Of a DNA stretch of 22,925 bases, positions 1 to 8,666 are shown one piece after another. Every line of letters starts with the position of its first letter. The stretch's first letter is position 1. The notes under the pieces are model-generated. The model did not search any database. It saw nothing but the letters and a program-made list of their open reading frames with translations, and was not told where the DNA came from. A program made the position numbers and the translations under genes. Origin of the DNA: a virus; the IMG/VR virus record IMGVR_UViG_3300027749_000489, positions 1 to 22,925 of that record; one strand, given 5' to 3'.

Positions 1-103
1 TCCTAGAATAGGGGATGTATGGATTGATACTGTTGCATCAACATATAACACTTATATATATGATGGTACTTCTGCTTATTGGCTGCAAGTTACACAAATT
101 TAA
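1..103 (+). CDS. 3' end of a virion/tail-fibre-like protein (partial)
   Basis: The frame is open from base 2 to the TAA at 101-103 and gives about 33 C-terminal residues; the start is outside the window. The peptide has a G-D-V-W-I-D ... Y-I-Y-D-G-T ... Y-W-L-Q-V pattern, a short beta module ending in an aromatic residue. Similar patterns occur in the sheath and gp14 genes of this window (GDIWIS...VYSTTAGW; GDFFLRTD...FDGIHW). Its position just upstream of two repeat-rich fibre genes on the same strand suggests another fibre or baseplate-attached structural protein. The function cannot be fixed from 33 residues. Confidence 0.6.
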   Translation, partial: PRIGDVWIDTVASTYNTYIYDGTSAYWLQVTQI

Positions 104-119
104 TAAATGAGAAAATAAC

Positions 120-1043
120 ATGACAACACGATACGGATTTCCATTTTATCCAACACCTACAATTGGTGATAAACAGGTCACTGCAACAAAAACTTATACC
201 TGGAATGGAATTGTTTGGAGAATAGAAACAGCATCAAATACAGCAACTAGTATTGTTTCTCCTGAATTACAAGTTACTAGTAGTACTGTTTCTCTTTCAA
301 CCATTACAGGTGCTCTAACAGTAGTAGGCGGTGTGGGTATAGGCGGTGATTTACACATAGGCGGATTAATTTATTCTAATGGAGTTCCAGCATTAACAAC
401 TGCAAGTTTTAATCTTAGCTCAGGACCAGATGGCGGCGTTGATATTGGCATAGATGTAACTGCTACTGATCCTATATCTGGATTACATACTATAACAATT
501 AATAATCAATCAACCCTAGAAACAGTAACAGGTAGAGGTTCTTCATCTACGCATATTATAAGACTTACCAACAACACAACTTCAACTGATATCTATACAG
601 GTGCATTGGTAGTTGCTGGTGGCGTTGGAATTGCAGGAAGGGTAAATACAGAAAGTATACAAATTGCTGACACAGTATTTGACTCCACTGAATCTTTTTC
701 GTCAACATTTTCGCCTTCTGTTATCGACTCATACCACTTGAGTGCTTACAGATCGTCAAAATATTTCATACAGATTTCTGAACCAAATATTGATCAAGGC
801 GGATATGAATCAAGATTCCATGCTGTGGAAATTGTATTAACAGCAAAGAATGATGGTACACCGTATATGACACAATACGGACAAGTAACAACAGGTGGAG
901 AATTAGGAACGTTTAGCGCAGAGAGTAGTGGTACAGCACCTGATATAGTAATATCTTTAATTTTTACTCCTAATCCAGCAGGACCAAGAGAACATGGAAG
1001 TTTAAAAACGATTAAAGTACTAAGAACAGCAATGGTTGCTTAA
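120..1043 (+). CDS. Modular tail-fibre-like structural protein (307 aa)
   Basis: No catalytic motif is visible. The protein carries two copies of the fibre module GALxVxGGVGIxG (about residues 62-80 and 160-175), separated by a segment with STLETVTGRG that recurs in the next gene as STLQSITNRG. The N-terminus has an aromatic-rich W-N-G-I-V-W-R stretch typical of short beta-structured virion modules. The C-terminal third (about 185-307) lacks repeats and may be a distinct head or receptor-facing domain. It lies 16 bases after the preceding gene and 16 bases before the 1448-aa fibre gene, so the genes are probably co-transcribed. A structural tail-fibre or fibre-linker role is inferred from composition and neighbours; the specific T4 equivalent is not recognisable. 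Confidence 0.75.
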   Translation: MTTRYGFPFYPTPTIGDKQVTATKTYTWNGIVWRIETASNTATSIVSPELQVTSSTVSLSTITGALTVVGGVGIGGDLHIGGLIYSNGVPALTTASFNLSSGPDGGVDIGIDVTATDPISGLHTITINNQSTLETVTGRGSSSTHIIRLTNNTTSTDIYTGALVVAGGVGIAGRVNTESIQIADTVFDSTESFSSTFSPSVIDSYHLSAYRSSKYFIQISEPNIDQGGYESRFHAVEIVLTAKNDGTPYMTQYGQVTTGGELGTFSAESSGTAPDIVISLIFTPNPAGPREHGSLKTIKVLRTAMVA

Positions 1044-1059
1044 TTAAAGGAATAAGAAA

Positions 1060-4000
1060 ATGGCAATAGCAATTACAGAAGATTTTGTAACCAAAGGTGG
1101 TTTAATTGTTCAGGGAACAGGAACGGTTACAACTTCGTCAGTTGTTCTTAACTTTCAAACTGGCACATTGCAAGTTGCTGGTGGCGCAGCTATTGCCAAG
1201 AATTTAATTGTAGGTACTACCGCAACAATTTACGGAGAGTTAATAACAATTAATGGTACTGTATTAGCAGACCTAAGAGTAGCTGGCAATTCACAACTAA
1301 CTACGTTAACTGCAAATGGTGTAGTATCAATAACTGATTCCACAGCAGCAAGTATTGGCGGCGCGGGTGCTTTAAAAGTCACTGGTGGAATAATTGCAAA
1401 TAAAAATATAGTAGTAGCAAGTACTGTAGCAAGTACAGGAACTGTGGCTAGTAATGCTTTGTATGTTGCTGGTGGAGTGGGCATTGAAAAATCTTTGGTA
1501 GTGTCAGGAACAGCATTGTTTCAAAACGATGTTGTTTTTAGTGGTGCTACAACTAATGTTTTTAGTACCAATACAGTTTATACTGATAATTTAATAGAAT
1601 TGCATGTATCTAGTACTGGTACATGGACATTAGACGATGGCAGAGATATTGGCCTACGTTTTCATTATTATGCAAATAGTGCTGAACAAAATGGAGCATT
1701 GGTATTAGCCAATGATACAAAATACTTAGAATGGTATAATACCGGTGCAGAATCTACTACTGGAACATTTACAGCTACTACTTACGGAACATTTAAAACT
1801 GGAAATATAATTTTAGCTGGAAACAATACAGCAATTTCAACACAATCTGGTGCATTACAAGTCGTTGGTGGAGTAGGCATTGGACAAGATTTATATGTTG
1901 GTGGAGTAATTAATGCGTCAACATTTAGTGGATATTTAGAAGGGTTAGCATCTACTGCAACAAACATTTCTGGCGGTGCCACTGGATCTATTTTATATCA
2001 AAGTACATCTGGAATTACTACATCTATACCAATTGGTGGGTTTGGCCAAATATTATCATCAGATGGAACCAATCCAGTTTGGTATCCATTATCTACTGTG
2101 CCGGTTGAATATGCTACTACAGCCACTTATCTTAGATTTGGTGATGATATGCAGATTCCTTATCAAACTGATGTAGGAAAAACCGCGTTTGCATATAATT
2201 TTAGATATGACTATACAGCAAAGATATTGCGAACCGTTAATGTAATATTAACAGGTACAACCAATGCAACAAGTACTATTTCTGGAGCATTACAACTAGT
2301 AGGTGGCGCAGGTATTGGACAAGATTTGTGGGTCGGCGGCAATCAAGTTATTTTAGGTGATATTGATATACGTGGCGGCGACATTACTACAAATAAATCA
2401 ACATTTAATATTGTAAACAATACTGCCACAACTGTTAATTTTGCAGGATCGGCAACAGCACTTACCATCGGATCACTAGCTGGATATACTAAAATTCAAA
2501 GTACTGCTTCAGCCTTAAGTACTCTTACTGGTGCATTACAAGTTGCAGGTGGTGTTGGAATACAAGGCGATGTTTATATTGGTGGAATAACTAATATCAG
2601 TGGTAATATAGTTCCTACTAATAGTAGTGTTTCCCTAGGAACATTAGCATCTCCATTTGCTGATTTATTCCTTGGGCCTCATTCGTTATATGTTGACACA
2701 GTTCAGTTATCTGGTAGCGGGTCATCACTAAAAGCTGAAAGCTCTACAGGCCCGGTTACATTAACAGCAGGTGGAGGAATATTTACTCTTACTACAAATG
2801 CATCGAGCACCATTACTGGAGCAGTAAAGGTATCTGGTGGTGTTGGTATTGGTTTAAATTTATGGGTAGGCGGCAATCAAGTTATATTAGGTGATATTGA
2901 TGTTCGTGGCGGCGATATCACCACTGATCAAACAACTTTTAATTTAGTAAACACCAATGCTACCACTGTTAATATTGCAGGTGCAGCTACAACTACCACA
3001 ATTGGATCATTATCCGGTTATACTAAAATTCAAAGTATTGATGCTGCTTCAAGTACCAACACAGGTGCGTTGCAAGTAATAGGCGGCGTTGGTATAGGAC
3101 AAAACTTATGGGTAGGTGGTAATCAAATTATCTTAGGTGATATTGATGTTCGTGGTGGAGACATTACAACTAATCAAACTACTTTTAATTTAATAAACAC
3201 TAATGCTACCACTGTTAATATTGCAGGTGCATCCACAGCTACCACAATTGGATCATTATCTGGTTTTACTAAAATTCAAAGCACTACTTCTGCGACTAGT
3301 ACTACCACAGGTGCATTACAAGTTATAGGTGGTGTTGGAATTGGTGGTGCATTGTATGTTAGCAGTGTTGGATATGTTAATAATGCTGTAATTATAACAA
3401 CAGCAACATTATCATCACAGAGTGTAACAGGAATTACTGCAGGAACAGATACAGCGGTTTCAACTTCTACTGGTCCTGTTGTTATATGGAATACAAGCAC
3501 TTTACAAAGTATAACCAATAGAGGATATACAACCACTAATGTAATATCCATTACAAATATTACCGCTGCATCAAGCACTATAACCGGTGCATTACGAGTG
3601 TCAGGCGGTGCCGGTATTGGTGGTAGATTATATGTAGGTGATAGACTTACAGTAATAAGCACCTTATCTGCTGTATCAACTATTACAGGCGCAATAGTAG
3701 TTACAGGCGGCGTTGGTATTGGTGGTAATTTATATGTTGGTGGTAATATTGTCGGAACAATCACTACTGCTACAAATGTTGCAGGTGGCGTTGCTGGACA
3801 AATTTTATATCAATCTGCTACTGGAATTACCGGATTTTCTAATGCAGGATCTGCAGGACAATTATTTGTTAGTCAAGGGTCTTCTGCACCACTTTTTGTT
3901 GGTACAAATTCAATTACAGTTGGATATTCAAACAATGTAGTGGGCGGTGCAACCGGATCATTGTTGTATCAAAGTGCTTCTAATACCACTAATTTTATTG

Positions 4001-5406
4001 GAATTGGCCCAGATGGTGCATTCTTAAGAAGTAATGGAACAACCGCAACTTTTGTTACTACTGGGTCTATGTATGTAGGAGCAGCATTAAAATCAACTAA
4101 TTTACAAGGTGGTGCAACTGGATCAATACCGTATCAAAGTGCTGCTGACACCACCGCAATGTTGCCAATTGGCATTGGCGGGTATCTATTAACTTCTGAT
4201 GGTACTTCTCCTCAGTGGACTAGTTTAACTAGTTTATCTGCAGGAACTGCAACTAATGTTGCTATAACAAATGATGTTACAAGTGCTACAACACATTATA
4301 TTGCTTTCATGAACACAACCACTGGTGCTAGTGGAGTTAGAACATCTGGACCAACAAAATTAACTTATCTACCAAGTACCGGTGATGTAGGCGTAGGTGG
4401 TGCAATAAAAATTGCAAGTAATGCGGCCGCCTCAAGCACTATTACTGGTGCATTACAAGTGGTTGGTGGCGTTGGTATTGGTGGAAATATATATTTTGGC
4501 GGTGATGTTGTTGCTACTCAATCAACTGTTAATTTAATAAACACTAATGCTACTACTGTTAATATTGCAGGTGCCGGAACAACTGTTAATATAGGTGCTG
4601 CTACAGGTAATACTAATATTAAAAATAATTTAGTTGTAACAGGTAATTTAACCATACAAGGTACAACCACTGCGGTTGATAGTACAGTAACAAATATAGT
4701 TGATCCTATTATTACACTAGGTGGTCTAGCAAATAATGCTCCTTATATAGGAGCAGATTTTAAAGACAAAGGTATTGCTTTTAAATATTGGGGAGCAAGT
4801 ACTTCTAAAGTAGGATTCTTTGGATATAATGAAAGTACAGGAGCTTTTACTTATCTATTGGATGCAAGTATTACCAATGAAGTAGTTAGTGGCACAACTG
4901 GAACAATAGAAGCAAATCTTTATGGTGGAACATTAAACTCATTGATATATCAAAGTGCTCCTAATGTTACATCATTCCTTGCTAATGCATCTACTTCTGG
5001 TTATGTATTATCGGCAGTTGCAGGATCTTCTCCAGCTTGGTCATCATTAAGCGCATTGGGTGTAGGTAATGCAAACACTGCAACTAACCTTGCAGGTGGA
5101 ACACCTGGTCAGATTCCTTATCAAATAGCAAGTAGTTCTACTGGATTTATTTCAACAGGCAGTGTAGGTACAGTATTAGTAAGTAATGGAACTAACTCAC
5201 CCGCATACCAAAATACATTAACACTAGCTGGTACTACTGCTGCAACAAACACTACAACAGGTGCATTACAGGTAAAAGGCGGAGTTGGAGTTGGAGGCAA
5301 CATTTATACTGGTAATAGAATCGGTTGGACATCATCTACAAATGTTAGTGCTGTATATCAATATTACAATGCTGCCACAAATAGTTTAGATACAGTATTT
5401 GGTTAA
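1060..5406 (+). CDS. Large modular tail fibre / adhesin protein (1448 aa)
   Basis: A very long Gly/Thr/Ser/Val-rich protein made almost entirely of repeated beta modules. One module is TGALQVxGGVGIGxxLxVGG, in many copies along the length. A second, about 40 residues long with core GGATGS(I/L)xYQS followed by a G-x-x-L-x-S-x-G-T segment, appears about six times (near 1966, 3778, 3937, 4105, 4921 and 5092). A third larger unit with LWVGGNQVILGDID and TTIGSLSGYTKIQS is tandem at 2254-3283. Segments DGRDIGLRFHYY (near 1640) and ADFKDKGIAFKYWG (near 4760) are non-repeat inserts related to each other. These modules are familiar from long fibres of marine T4-like phages and usually form trimeric beta-structured shafts. 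No C-terminal chaperone is visible, so folding may need a partner. AAAGGA at 1046-1051 is a good ribosome binding site for the ATG. Confidence 0.85.
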   Translation: MAIAITEDFVTKGGLIVQGTGTVTTSSVVLNFQTGTLQVAGGAAIAKNLIVGTTATIYGELITINGTVLADLRVAGNSQLTTLTANGVVSITDSTAASIGGAGALKVTGGIIANKNIVVASTVASTGTVASNALYVAGGVGIEKSLVVSGTALFQNDVVFSGATTNVFSTNTVYTDNLIELHVSSTGTWTLDDGRDIGLRFHYYANSAEQNGALVLANDTKYLEWYNTGAESTTGTFTATTYGTFKTGNIILAGNNTAISTQSGALQVVGGVGIGQDLYVGGVINASTFSGYLEGLASTATNISGGATGSILYQSTSGITTSIPIGGFGQILSSDGTNPVWYPLSTVPVEYATTATYLRFGDDMQIPYQTDVGKTAFAYNFRYDYTAKILRTVNVILTGTTNATSTISGALQLVGGAGIGQDLWVGGNQVILGDIDIRGGDITTNKSTFNIVNNTATTVNFAGSATALTIGSLAGYTKIQSTASALSTLTGALQVAGGVGIQGDVYIGGITNISGNIVPTNSSVSLGTLASPFADLFLGPHSLYVDTVQLSGSGSSLKAESSTGPVTLTAGGGIFTLTTNASSTITGAVKVSGGVGIGLNLWVGGNQVILGDIDVRGGDITTDQTTFNLVNTNATTVNIAGAATTTTIGSLSGYTKIQSIDAASSTNTGALQVIGGVGIGQNLWVGGNQIILGDIDVRGGDITTNQTTFNLINTNATTVNIAGASTATTIGSLSGFTKIQSTTSATSTTTGALQVIGGVGIGGALYVSSVGYVNNAVIITTATLSSQSVTGITAGTDTAVSTSTGPVVIWNTSTLQSITNRGYTTTNVISITNITAASSTITGALRVSGGAGIGGRLYVGDRLTVISTLSAVSTITGAIVVTGGVGIGGNLYVGGNIVGTITTATNVAGGVAGQILYQSATGITGFSNAGSAGQLFVSQGSSAPLFVGTNSITVGYSNNVVGGATGSLLYQSASNTTNFIGIGPDGAFLRSNGTTATFVTTGSMYVGAALKSTNLQGGATGSIPYQSAADTTAMLPIGIGGYLLTSDGTSPQWTSLTSLSAGTATNVAITNDVTSATTHYIAFMNTTTGASGVRTSGPTKLTYLPSTGDVGVGGAIKIASNAAASSTITGALQVVGGVGIGGNIYFGGDVVATQSTVNLINTNATTVNIAGAGTTVNIGAATGNTNIKNNLVVTGNLTIQGTTTAVDSTVTNIVDPIITLGGLANNAPYIGADFKDKGIAFKYWGASTSKVGFFGYNESTGAFTYLLDASITNEVVSGTTGTIEANLYGGTLNSLIYQSAPNVTSFLANASTSGYVLSAVAGSSPAWSSLSALGVGNANTATNLAGGTPGQIPYQIASSSTGFISTGSVGTVLVSNGTNSPAYQNTLTLAGTTAATNTTTGALQVKGGVGVGGNIYTGNRIGWTSSTNVSAVYQYYNAATNSLDTVFG
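2254..3283 (+). repeat. Three copies of an ~80-residue fibre module
   Basis: Three units lie at about 2254-2506, 2797-3040 and 3041-3283. Each encodes GAL(Q/K)VxGG(V/A)GIG, then LWVGGNQ(V/I)ILGDID, a TTFNLVNTNATTVNIAGA-like stretch and TTIGSLSGYTKIQS. Units two and three are directly adjacent and very similar. Unit one is more diverged and is separated by a unique segment that contains one more GALQVAGGVGI copy. A degenerate fourth copy (TNATTVNIAGAGTTVNIG) lies near 4540. The pattern fits growth of the shaft by unequal recombination. Confidence 0.85.
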
Positions 5407-5407
5407 T

Positions 5408-5629
5408 ATGGCAATAGTAGCATCCCGTTTAACTTCAACAGGTACACTGTTTATCAGTGGAGAATTCAACGAAGTTACTCAATCAAGTATTAAACTTACT
5501 ACCACAACTTATTATGCTGCTGAGTTTAATGAAGTTTCTATATATGGTAGCAGTGTGGCTAAACGTGAAACAAGTACGGGAACATTTTTAGTATCTAACG
5601 GCTTTAACGAAGTAAATAAGCCAGTATAA
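5408..5629 (+). CDS. 73-aa protein of three FNEV repeats
   Basis: A small ORF starts one base after the stop of the 1448-aa fibre (TAA-T-ATG), so translational coupling is likely. An in-frame TTG at 5399 would overlap the upstream gene and is less likely. The whole protein is three units of about 20-25 residues, each containing FNEV (residues 20-23, 40-43 and 66-69). Units one and three also share TSTGT ahead of FNEV. No signal peptide, membrane segment or cysteines are present. It lies between two long fibres, so it may be a fibre-associated capping, linker or adhesin piece. Function is unknown and no family is recognised; the regular repeat and tight spacing argue that it is a real gene. 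Confidence 0.75.
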   Translation: MAIVASRLTSTGTLFISGEFNEVTQSSIKLTTTTYYAAEFNEVSIYGSSVAKRETSTGTFLVSNGFNEVNKPV

Positions 5630-5635
5630 CAATTA

Positions 5636-5643
5636 GGTAAATA
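5636..5643 (+). promoter_or_regulatory. Late-promoter-like GGTAAATA
   Basis: GGTAAATA lies 7 bases before the ATG of the collagen-like fibre gene. It resembles the T4 late promoter core TATAAATA and recurs as NNTAAATA before other virion genes in the window. With T4-like geometry the RNA would start at or just before the ATG. Confidence 0.5.
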
Positions 5644-5650
5644 TTAGACT

Positions 5651-8602
5651 ATGGCACAACTCTTATCTGGAACAAGAATATACGGAACTGGTACAGTAGA
5701 TACCCGTCTAATAATTAGTGGTAATACCAACTCTAGTTCAACTACAACGGGTGCATTAAATGTCGTTGGTGGCGTTGGTGTTGGCGGAAATATTTACTTT
5801 GATGGAAATTTATATCAAAATGGTGTTTTATTCACCGCTGGGCAAGGACCACAAGGTGTTCAAGGTGTTCAGGGTACTCAGGGTGCTCAAGGCTACCAAG
5901 GCACACAAGGTGCTCAAGGTGCTCAGGGTCGTCAAGGATTGCAAGGCGTACAGGGAGCAAATGGTAGTCAAGGTGTTCAAGGTGCAGATGGGCTTGATTC
6001 AACAGCACAAGGTGTTAAAGGCAGTCAGGGTATACAGGGAGCACAAGGTTATCAAGGTGTACAAGGTGCTCAAGGCTACCAAGGTTTACAAGGTATACAA
6101 GGCGCCACCGGCAGCCAAGGTATACAAGGTGCTCAGGGTATACAGGGACTTCAGGGATACCAAGGCACGCAAGGTGCTCAAGGATACCAAGGCGTAAAGG
6201 GAGACCCTGGATTAGATTCAACCGCACAAGGCGTTCAAGGCGTTCAAGGTACACAAGGTGCTCAAGGTACACAAGGATATCAAGGTGTTATTGGCGCCCA
6301 AGGCGTACAAGGTGCTCAAGGTGCTCAAGGCTACCAAGGTTTACAAGGTGTGCAAGGTGTACAAGGACAAGCAGGTAATATTCAAGGAGCAACCGGTTCT
6401 CAAGGTATACAAGGTAGTCAGGGTATACAGGGACTTCAAGGATACCAAGGCACGCAAGGTAGTCAGGGTATACAGGGACTTCAAGGATACCAAGGTACGC
6501 AAGGTACGCAAGGTCCTCAGGGTTTACAAGGTAGTCAAGGTATTCAGGGACTTCAGGGTTATCAAGGTACACAAGGAACTTACGGAGTAGGAGGTATTGG
6601 TTATTATGGTCTAACTGCTACTAGTTCACCACAAGCTATTACATCAACTGGTGGTCCATATACATTTACTACTAATTTATCAGCTACACAAACTGCATTT
6701 GTAATAGGTCAACGAATAAGAATTTTTGTTACTGCTAGTCCTGCCAACTTCATGGAAGGGTCAATTACCACTTTTAGTGGAACTACACTTACATTTACAC
6801 CTTCAAACAGTGGCGGTAGTGGATCATTTGCTGCATGGACCATTACCGATGCAGGTTTACAAGGTACGCAAGGTGCTCAAGGCTACCAAGGTACACAAGG
6901 TGCTCAAGGTTACCAAGGTGCTCAAGGCTACCAAGGTACACAAGGTGCTCAAGGCTACCAAGGTACACAAGGTGCTCAAGGTACACAAGGTGCTCAAGGC
7001 TACCAAGGTACACAAGGTGCTCAAGGTTATCAAGGTGTACAAGGTCCTCAAGGTATACAAGGTATTGGTTATTATGGTTTAACTGCTACTAGTGCATCGC
7101 AGGCTATTACATCAACTGGTGGTCCATATACATTTACTACTAATTTATCAGCTACACAAACTGCATTTGTAATAGGTCAACGAATAAGAATTTTTGTTAC
7201 TGCTAGTCCTGCCAACTTCATGGAAGGGTCAATTACCACTTTTAGTGGAACTACACTTACATTTACACCTTCAAACAGTGGCGGTAGTGGATCATTTGCT
7301 GCATGGACCATTACCGATGCAGGTCTTCAAGGTACGCAAGGTGCTCAAGGCTACCAAGGTACACAAGGTGCTCAAGGTTACCAAGGTGCTCAAGGCTACC
7401 AAGGTGCTCAAGGCTACCAAGGTTTACAAGGTGTTACCGGTGCTGGTACAGGTTATATTTTAACATCGGTTAGTAGTATAACTATTATTGCTTCGGGTAC
7501 TAGTGGTGCATTTACTACTTCGTTGGCAGCAACAGCAAGTGCTTTTGTAGTAGGGCAACGAGTTAGAGTATTTCAAACTGCCACGCCAACTAACTTCATG
7601 GAAGGCACCATTGCTACATTTTCTGGAAGTTCTCTAACACTTACTGTTACAAATAGCAGCGGGTCTGGTACTCTTGCCGGCTGGACATTTGTTGCCGCAG
7701 GTTTACAAGGTGTCCAAGGTACACAAGGTGCTCAAGGCTACCAAGGTACACAAGGTTACCAAGGTGCTCAAGGCTACCAAGGAATTCAAGGTGCAACTGG
7801 ACCATCAGCAGGTACTATACAACAAGTATTATTCAGTCAGGGTGTAGGCGTTGCTGCTGCTGGAGACCCTAACTTATTATGGGCATTAAATGGACTCGGT
7901 GCTATACAACGAACATTGTATATTGGCGGAACAGCAGGTACTAATGGATATGGTACATTTGCTAAATCACATAATTTTGCTACAAATAGCTCAATATTTG
8001 ATTCAACAACTGGTGATAGATTAGATTTTGCTGTACAAGGCTCATCTAGGATGTACTTGACCAGCTCTGAGTTTGCCGTCAATGCGCCCGGTGTAATACG
8101 AGTTGCAAATTTTGGCGGCAACACCGCGGCAGGACTACTGCGTTTTGGAGCCACAGGTAGTGCAACTTATTTGGCCTATGATGCTGCCAATGTCAGCGGC
8201 CTCGGCGTAGGATTTTTCTTTGCAGGTGGAGATGTAATTGTAGGAAACAGTAGAAATCTCAATGTAACTGGAGATATTGTTGCTCACTTTTCTTCTGATC
8301 AACGATTAAAAACCAACATTGAATTAATTACTGACGCTGTTAATAAAGTAGGTAAACTTGACGGGGTTACTTATAATTGGAATGAATTAGCCAACCAAAT
8401 TGATAATAACAAAAAAACTAATGTAAGAGAATCTGGCCTGATTGCTCAACAAGTAGAAGCAGTATTACCAGAAGTAGTAGCCACAAGAGAAAATGGATAT
8501 ATGGCTGTTAAATATGAAAAAGTTGTTCCATTATTAGTTGAAGCTATCAAAGAACTTACCGGTCGGGTTGAAAAACTTGAAAAACAGGTAAAATCACTAT
8601 AG
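5651..8602 (+). CDS. Collagen-like tail fibre with C-terminal peptidase S74 chaperone (983 aa)
   Basis: Domains in order: an N-terminal beta module with TTGALNVVGGVGVGGNIYF (about residues 32-50); four blocks of Gly-X-Gln triplets (about 64-308, 402-470, 558-596 and 684-718), roughly 120-130 triplets with Gln almost always third; three ~87-residue globular inserts between blocks (about 315-401, 471-557 and 597-683), the first two nearly identical; a beta-rich region (about 720-880); and a C-terminal intramolecular chaperone. The chaperone starts at FSSDQRLK, where Ser882-Asp883 and Lys887 match the Ser/Lys dyad of peptidase S74 (endosialidase type), with RESGLIAQQVEAVLPEVV following and a terminal coiled coil. 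By analogy, trimerisation would be followed by cleavage before Ser882, releasing about 102 residues. The product is most likely a trimeric, triple-helical receptor-binding fibre. The exact T4 counterpart is not assignable. Confidence 0.9.
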   Translation: MAQLLSGTRIYGTGTVDTRLIISGNTNSSSTTTGALNVVGGVGVGGNIYFDGNLYQNGVLFTAGQGPQGVQGVQGTQGAQGYQGTQGAQGAQGRQGLQGVQGANGSQGVQGADGLDSTAQGVKGSQGIQGAQGYQGVQGAQGYQGLQGIQGATGSQGIQGAQGIQGLQGYQGTQGAQGYQGVKGDPGLDSTAQGVQGVQGTQGAQGTQGYQGVIGAQGVQGAQGAQGYQGLQGVQGVQGQAGNIQGATGSQGIQGSQGIQGLQGYQGTQGSQGIQGLQGYQGTQGTQGPQGLQGSQGIQGLQGYQGTQGTYGVGGIGYYGLTATSSPQAITSTGGPYTFTTNLSATQTAFVIGQRIRIFVTASPANFMEGSITTFSGTTLTFTPSNSGGSGSFAAWTITDAGLQGTQGAQGYQGTQGAQGYQGAQGYQGTQGAQGYQGTQGAQGTQGAQGYQGTQGAQGYQGVQGPQGIQGIGYYGLTATSASQAITSTGGPYTFTTNLSATQTAFVIGQRIRIFVTASPANFMEGSITTFSGTTLTFTPSNSGGSGSFAAWTITDAGLQGTQGAQGYQGTQGAQGYQGAQGYQGAQGYQGLQGVTGAGTGYILTSVSSITIIASGTSGAFTTSLAATASAFVVGQRVRVFQTATPTNFMEGTIATFSGSSLTLTVTNSSGSGTLAGWTFVAAGLQGVQGTQGAQGYQGTQGYQGAQGYQGIQGATGPSAGTIQQVLFSQGVGVAAAGDPNLLWALNGLGAIQRTLYIGGTAGTNGYGTFAKSHNFATNSSIFDSTTGDRLDFAVQGSSRMYLTSSEFAVNAPGVIRVANFGGNTAAGLLRFGATGSATYLAYDAANVSGLGVGFFFAGGDVIVGNSRNLNVTGDIVAHFSSDQRLKTNIELITDAVNKVGKLDGVTYNWNELANQIDNNKKTNVRESGLIAQQVEAVLPEVVATRENGYMAVKYEKVVPLLVEAIKELTGRVEKLEKQVKSL
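5840..7805 (+). repeat. Collagen-like Gly-X-Gln coding repeat (four blocks)
   Basis: Nine-base periodic repeats of the type GGT-NNN-CAA fill 5840-6580, 6854-7060, 7322-7438 and 7700-7805. The middle codon varies (Ala, Tyr, Thr, Val, Leu, Ile, Ser) and Gln holds the third place where animal collagens favour Pro/Hyp. A few triplets deviate, such as the twice-occurring GLDSTAQG segment (near 5990 and 6210). Confidence 0.9.
6593..7321 (+). repeat. Near-identical 261-bp domain duplication
   Basis: The segments 6593-6853 and 7061-7321 (offset 468 bases) encode the same GIGYYGLTATS... domain. The stretch 6638-6856 is identical base for base to 7106-7324, and the similarity continues into the collagen triplets after it up to about 6935/7403. 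A third, diverged copy of the same domain is at 7439-7699 (sharing FVxGQRxRxF and NFMEG). Confidence 0.9.
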
Positions 8603-8629
8603 GAATTTAAAAATAGATCAGTTATAATT

Positions 8630-8666
8630 AACAGAGTATATTATACGAATAAATAAAAGCTCTGTT
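8630..8666. repeat. Inverted repeat in front of the propeller gene
   Basis: AACAGAG at 8630-8636 is the exact reverse complement of CTCTGTT at 8660-8666, which ends at the base before the ATG at 8667. The 23-base interior contains an 11-base AT palindrome (8636-8646) and AATAAATA. It could be a 5' hairpin or an operator, or coincidence in AT-rich DNA. Confidence 0.4.
8648..8655 (+). promoter_or_regulatory. Late-promoter-like AATAAATA
   Basis: AATAAATA lies 11 bases before the ATG at 8667 and inside the 64-base gap after the fibre gene. It matches T4 TATAAATA at seven of eight bases. It would drive the enzyme cassette 8667-12906 as late genes. Confidence 0.5.

Noticed and set aside
3276-3764. 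162-codon minus-strand ORF inside the 1448-aa fibre (and similar ones at 1230-1484, 1782-1982 and 5121-5303)
   Set aside because: Its Pro/Thr/Val-rich repeated composition is the complement of the GGVGIGG modules, and it has no ribosome binding site or recognisable domain.
5399-5407. TTG start at 5399 for the FNEV protein
   Set aside because: It overlaps the end of the upstream fibre and adds three residues. The ATG at 5408 follows the stop by one base, as at other coupled genes here.
6015-7060. Long ORFs on the minus strand and other plus-strand frames across the collagen repeat
   Set aside because: They arise from the nine-base periodicity of GGT-NNN-CAA codons, give low-complexity Lys/Val/Leu/Tyr repeats and have no family features.
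6854-7060. Tandem short repeats resembling a CRISPR array
   Set aside because: The repeats are in frame, without unique spacers, and encode collagen-like triplets.
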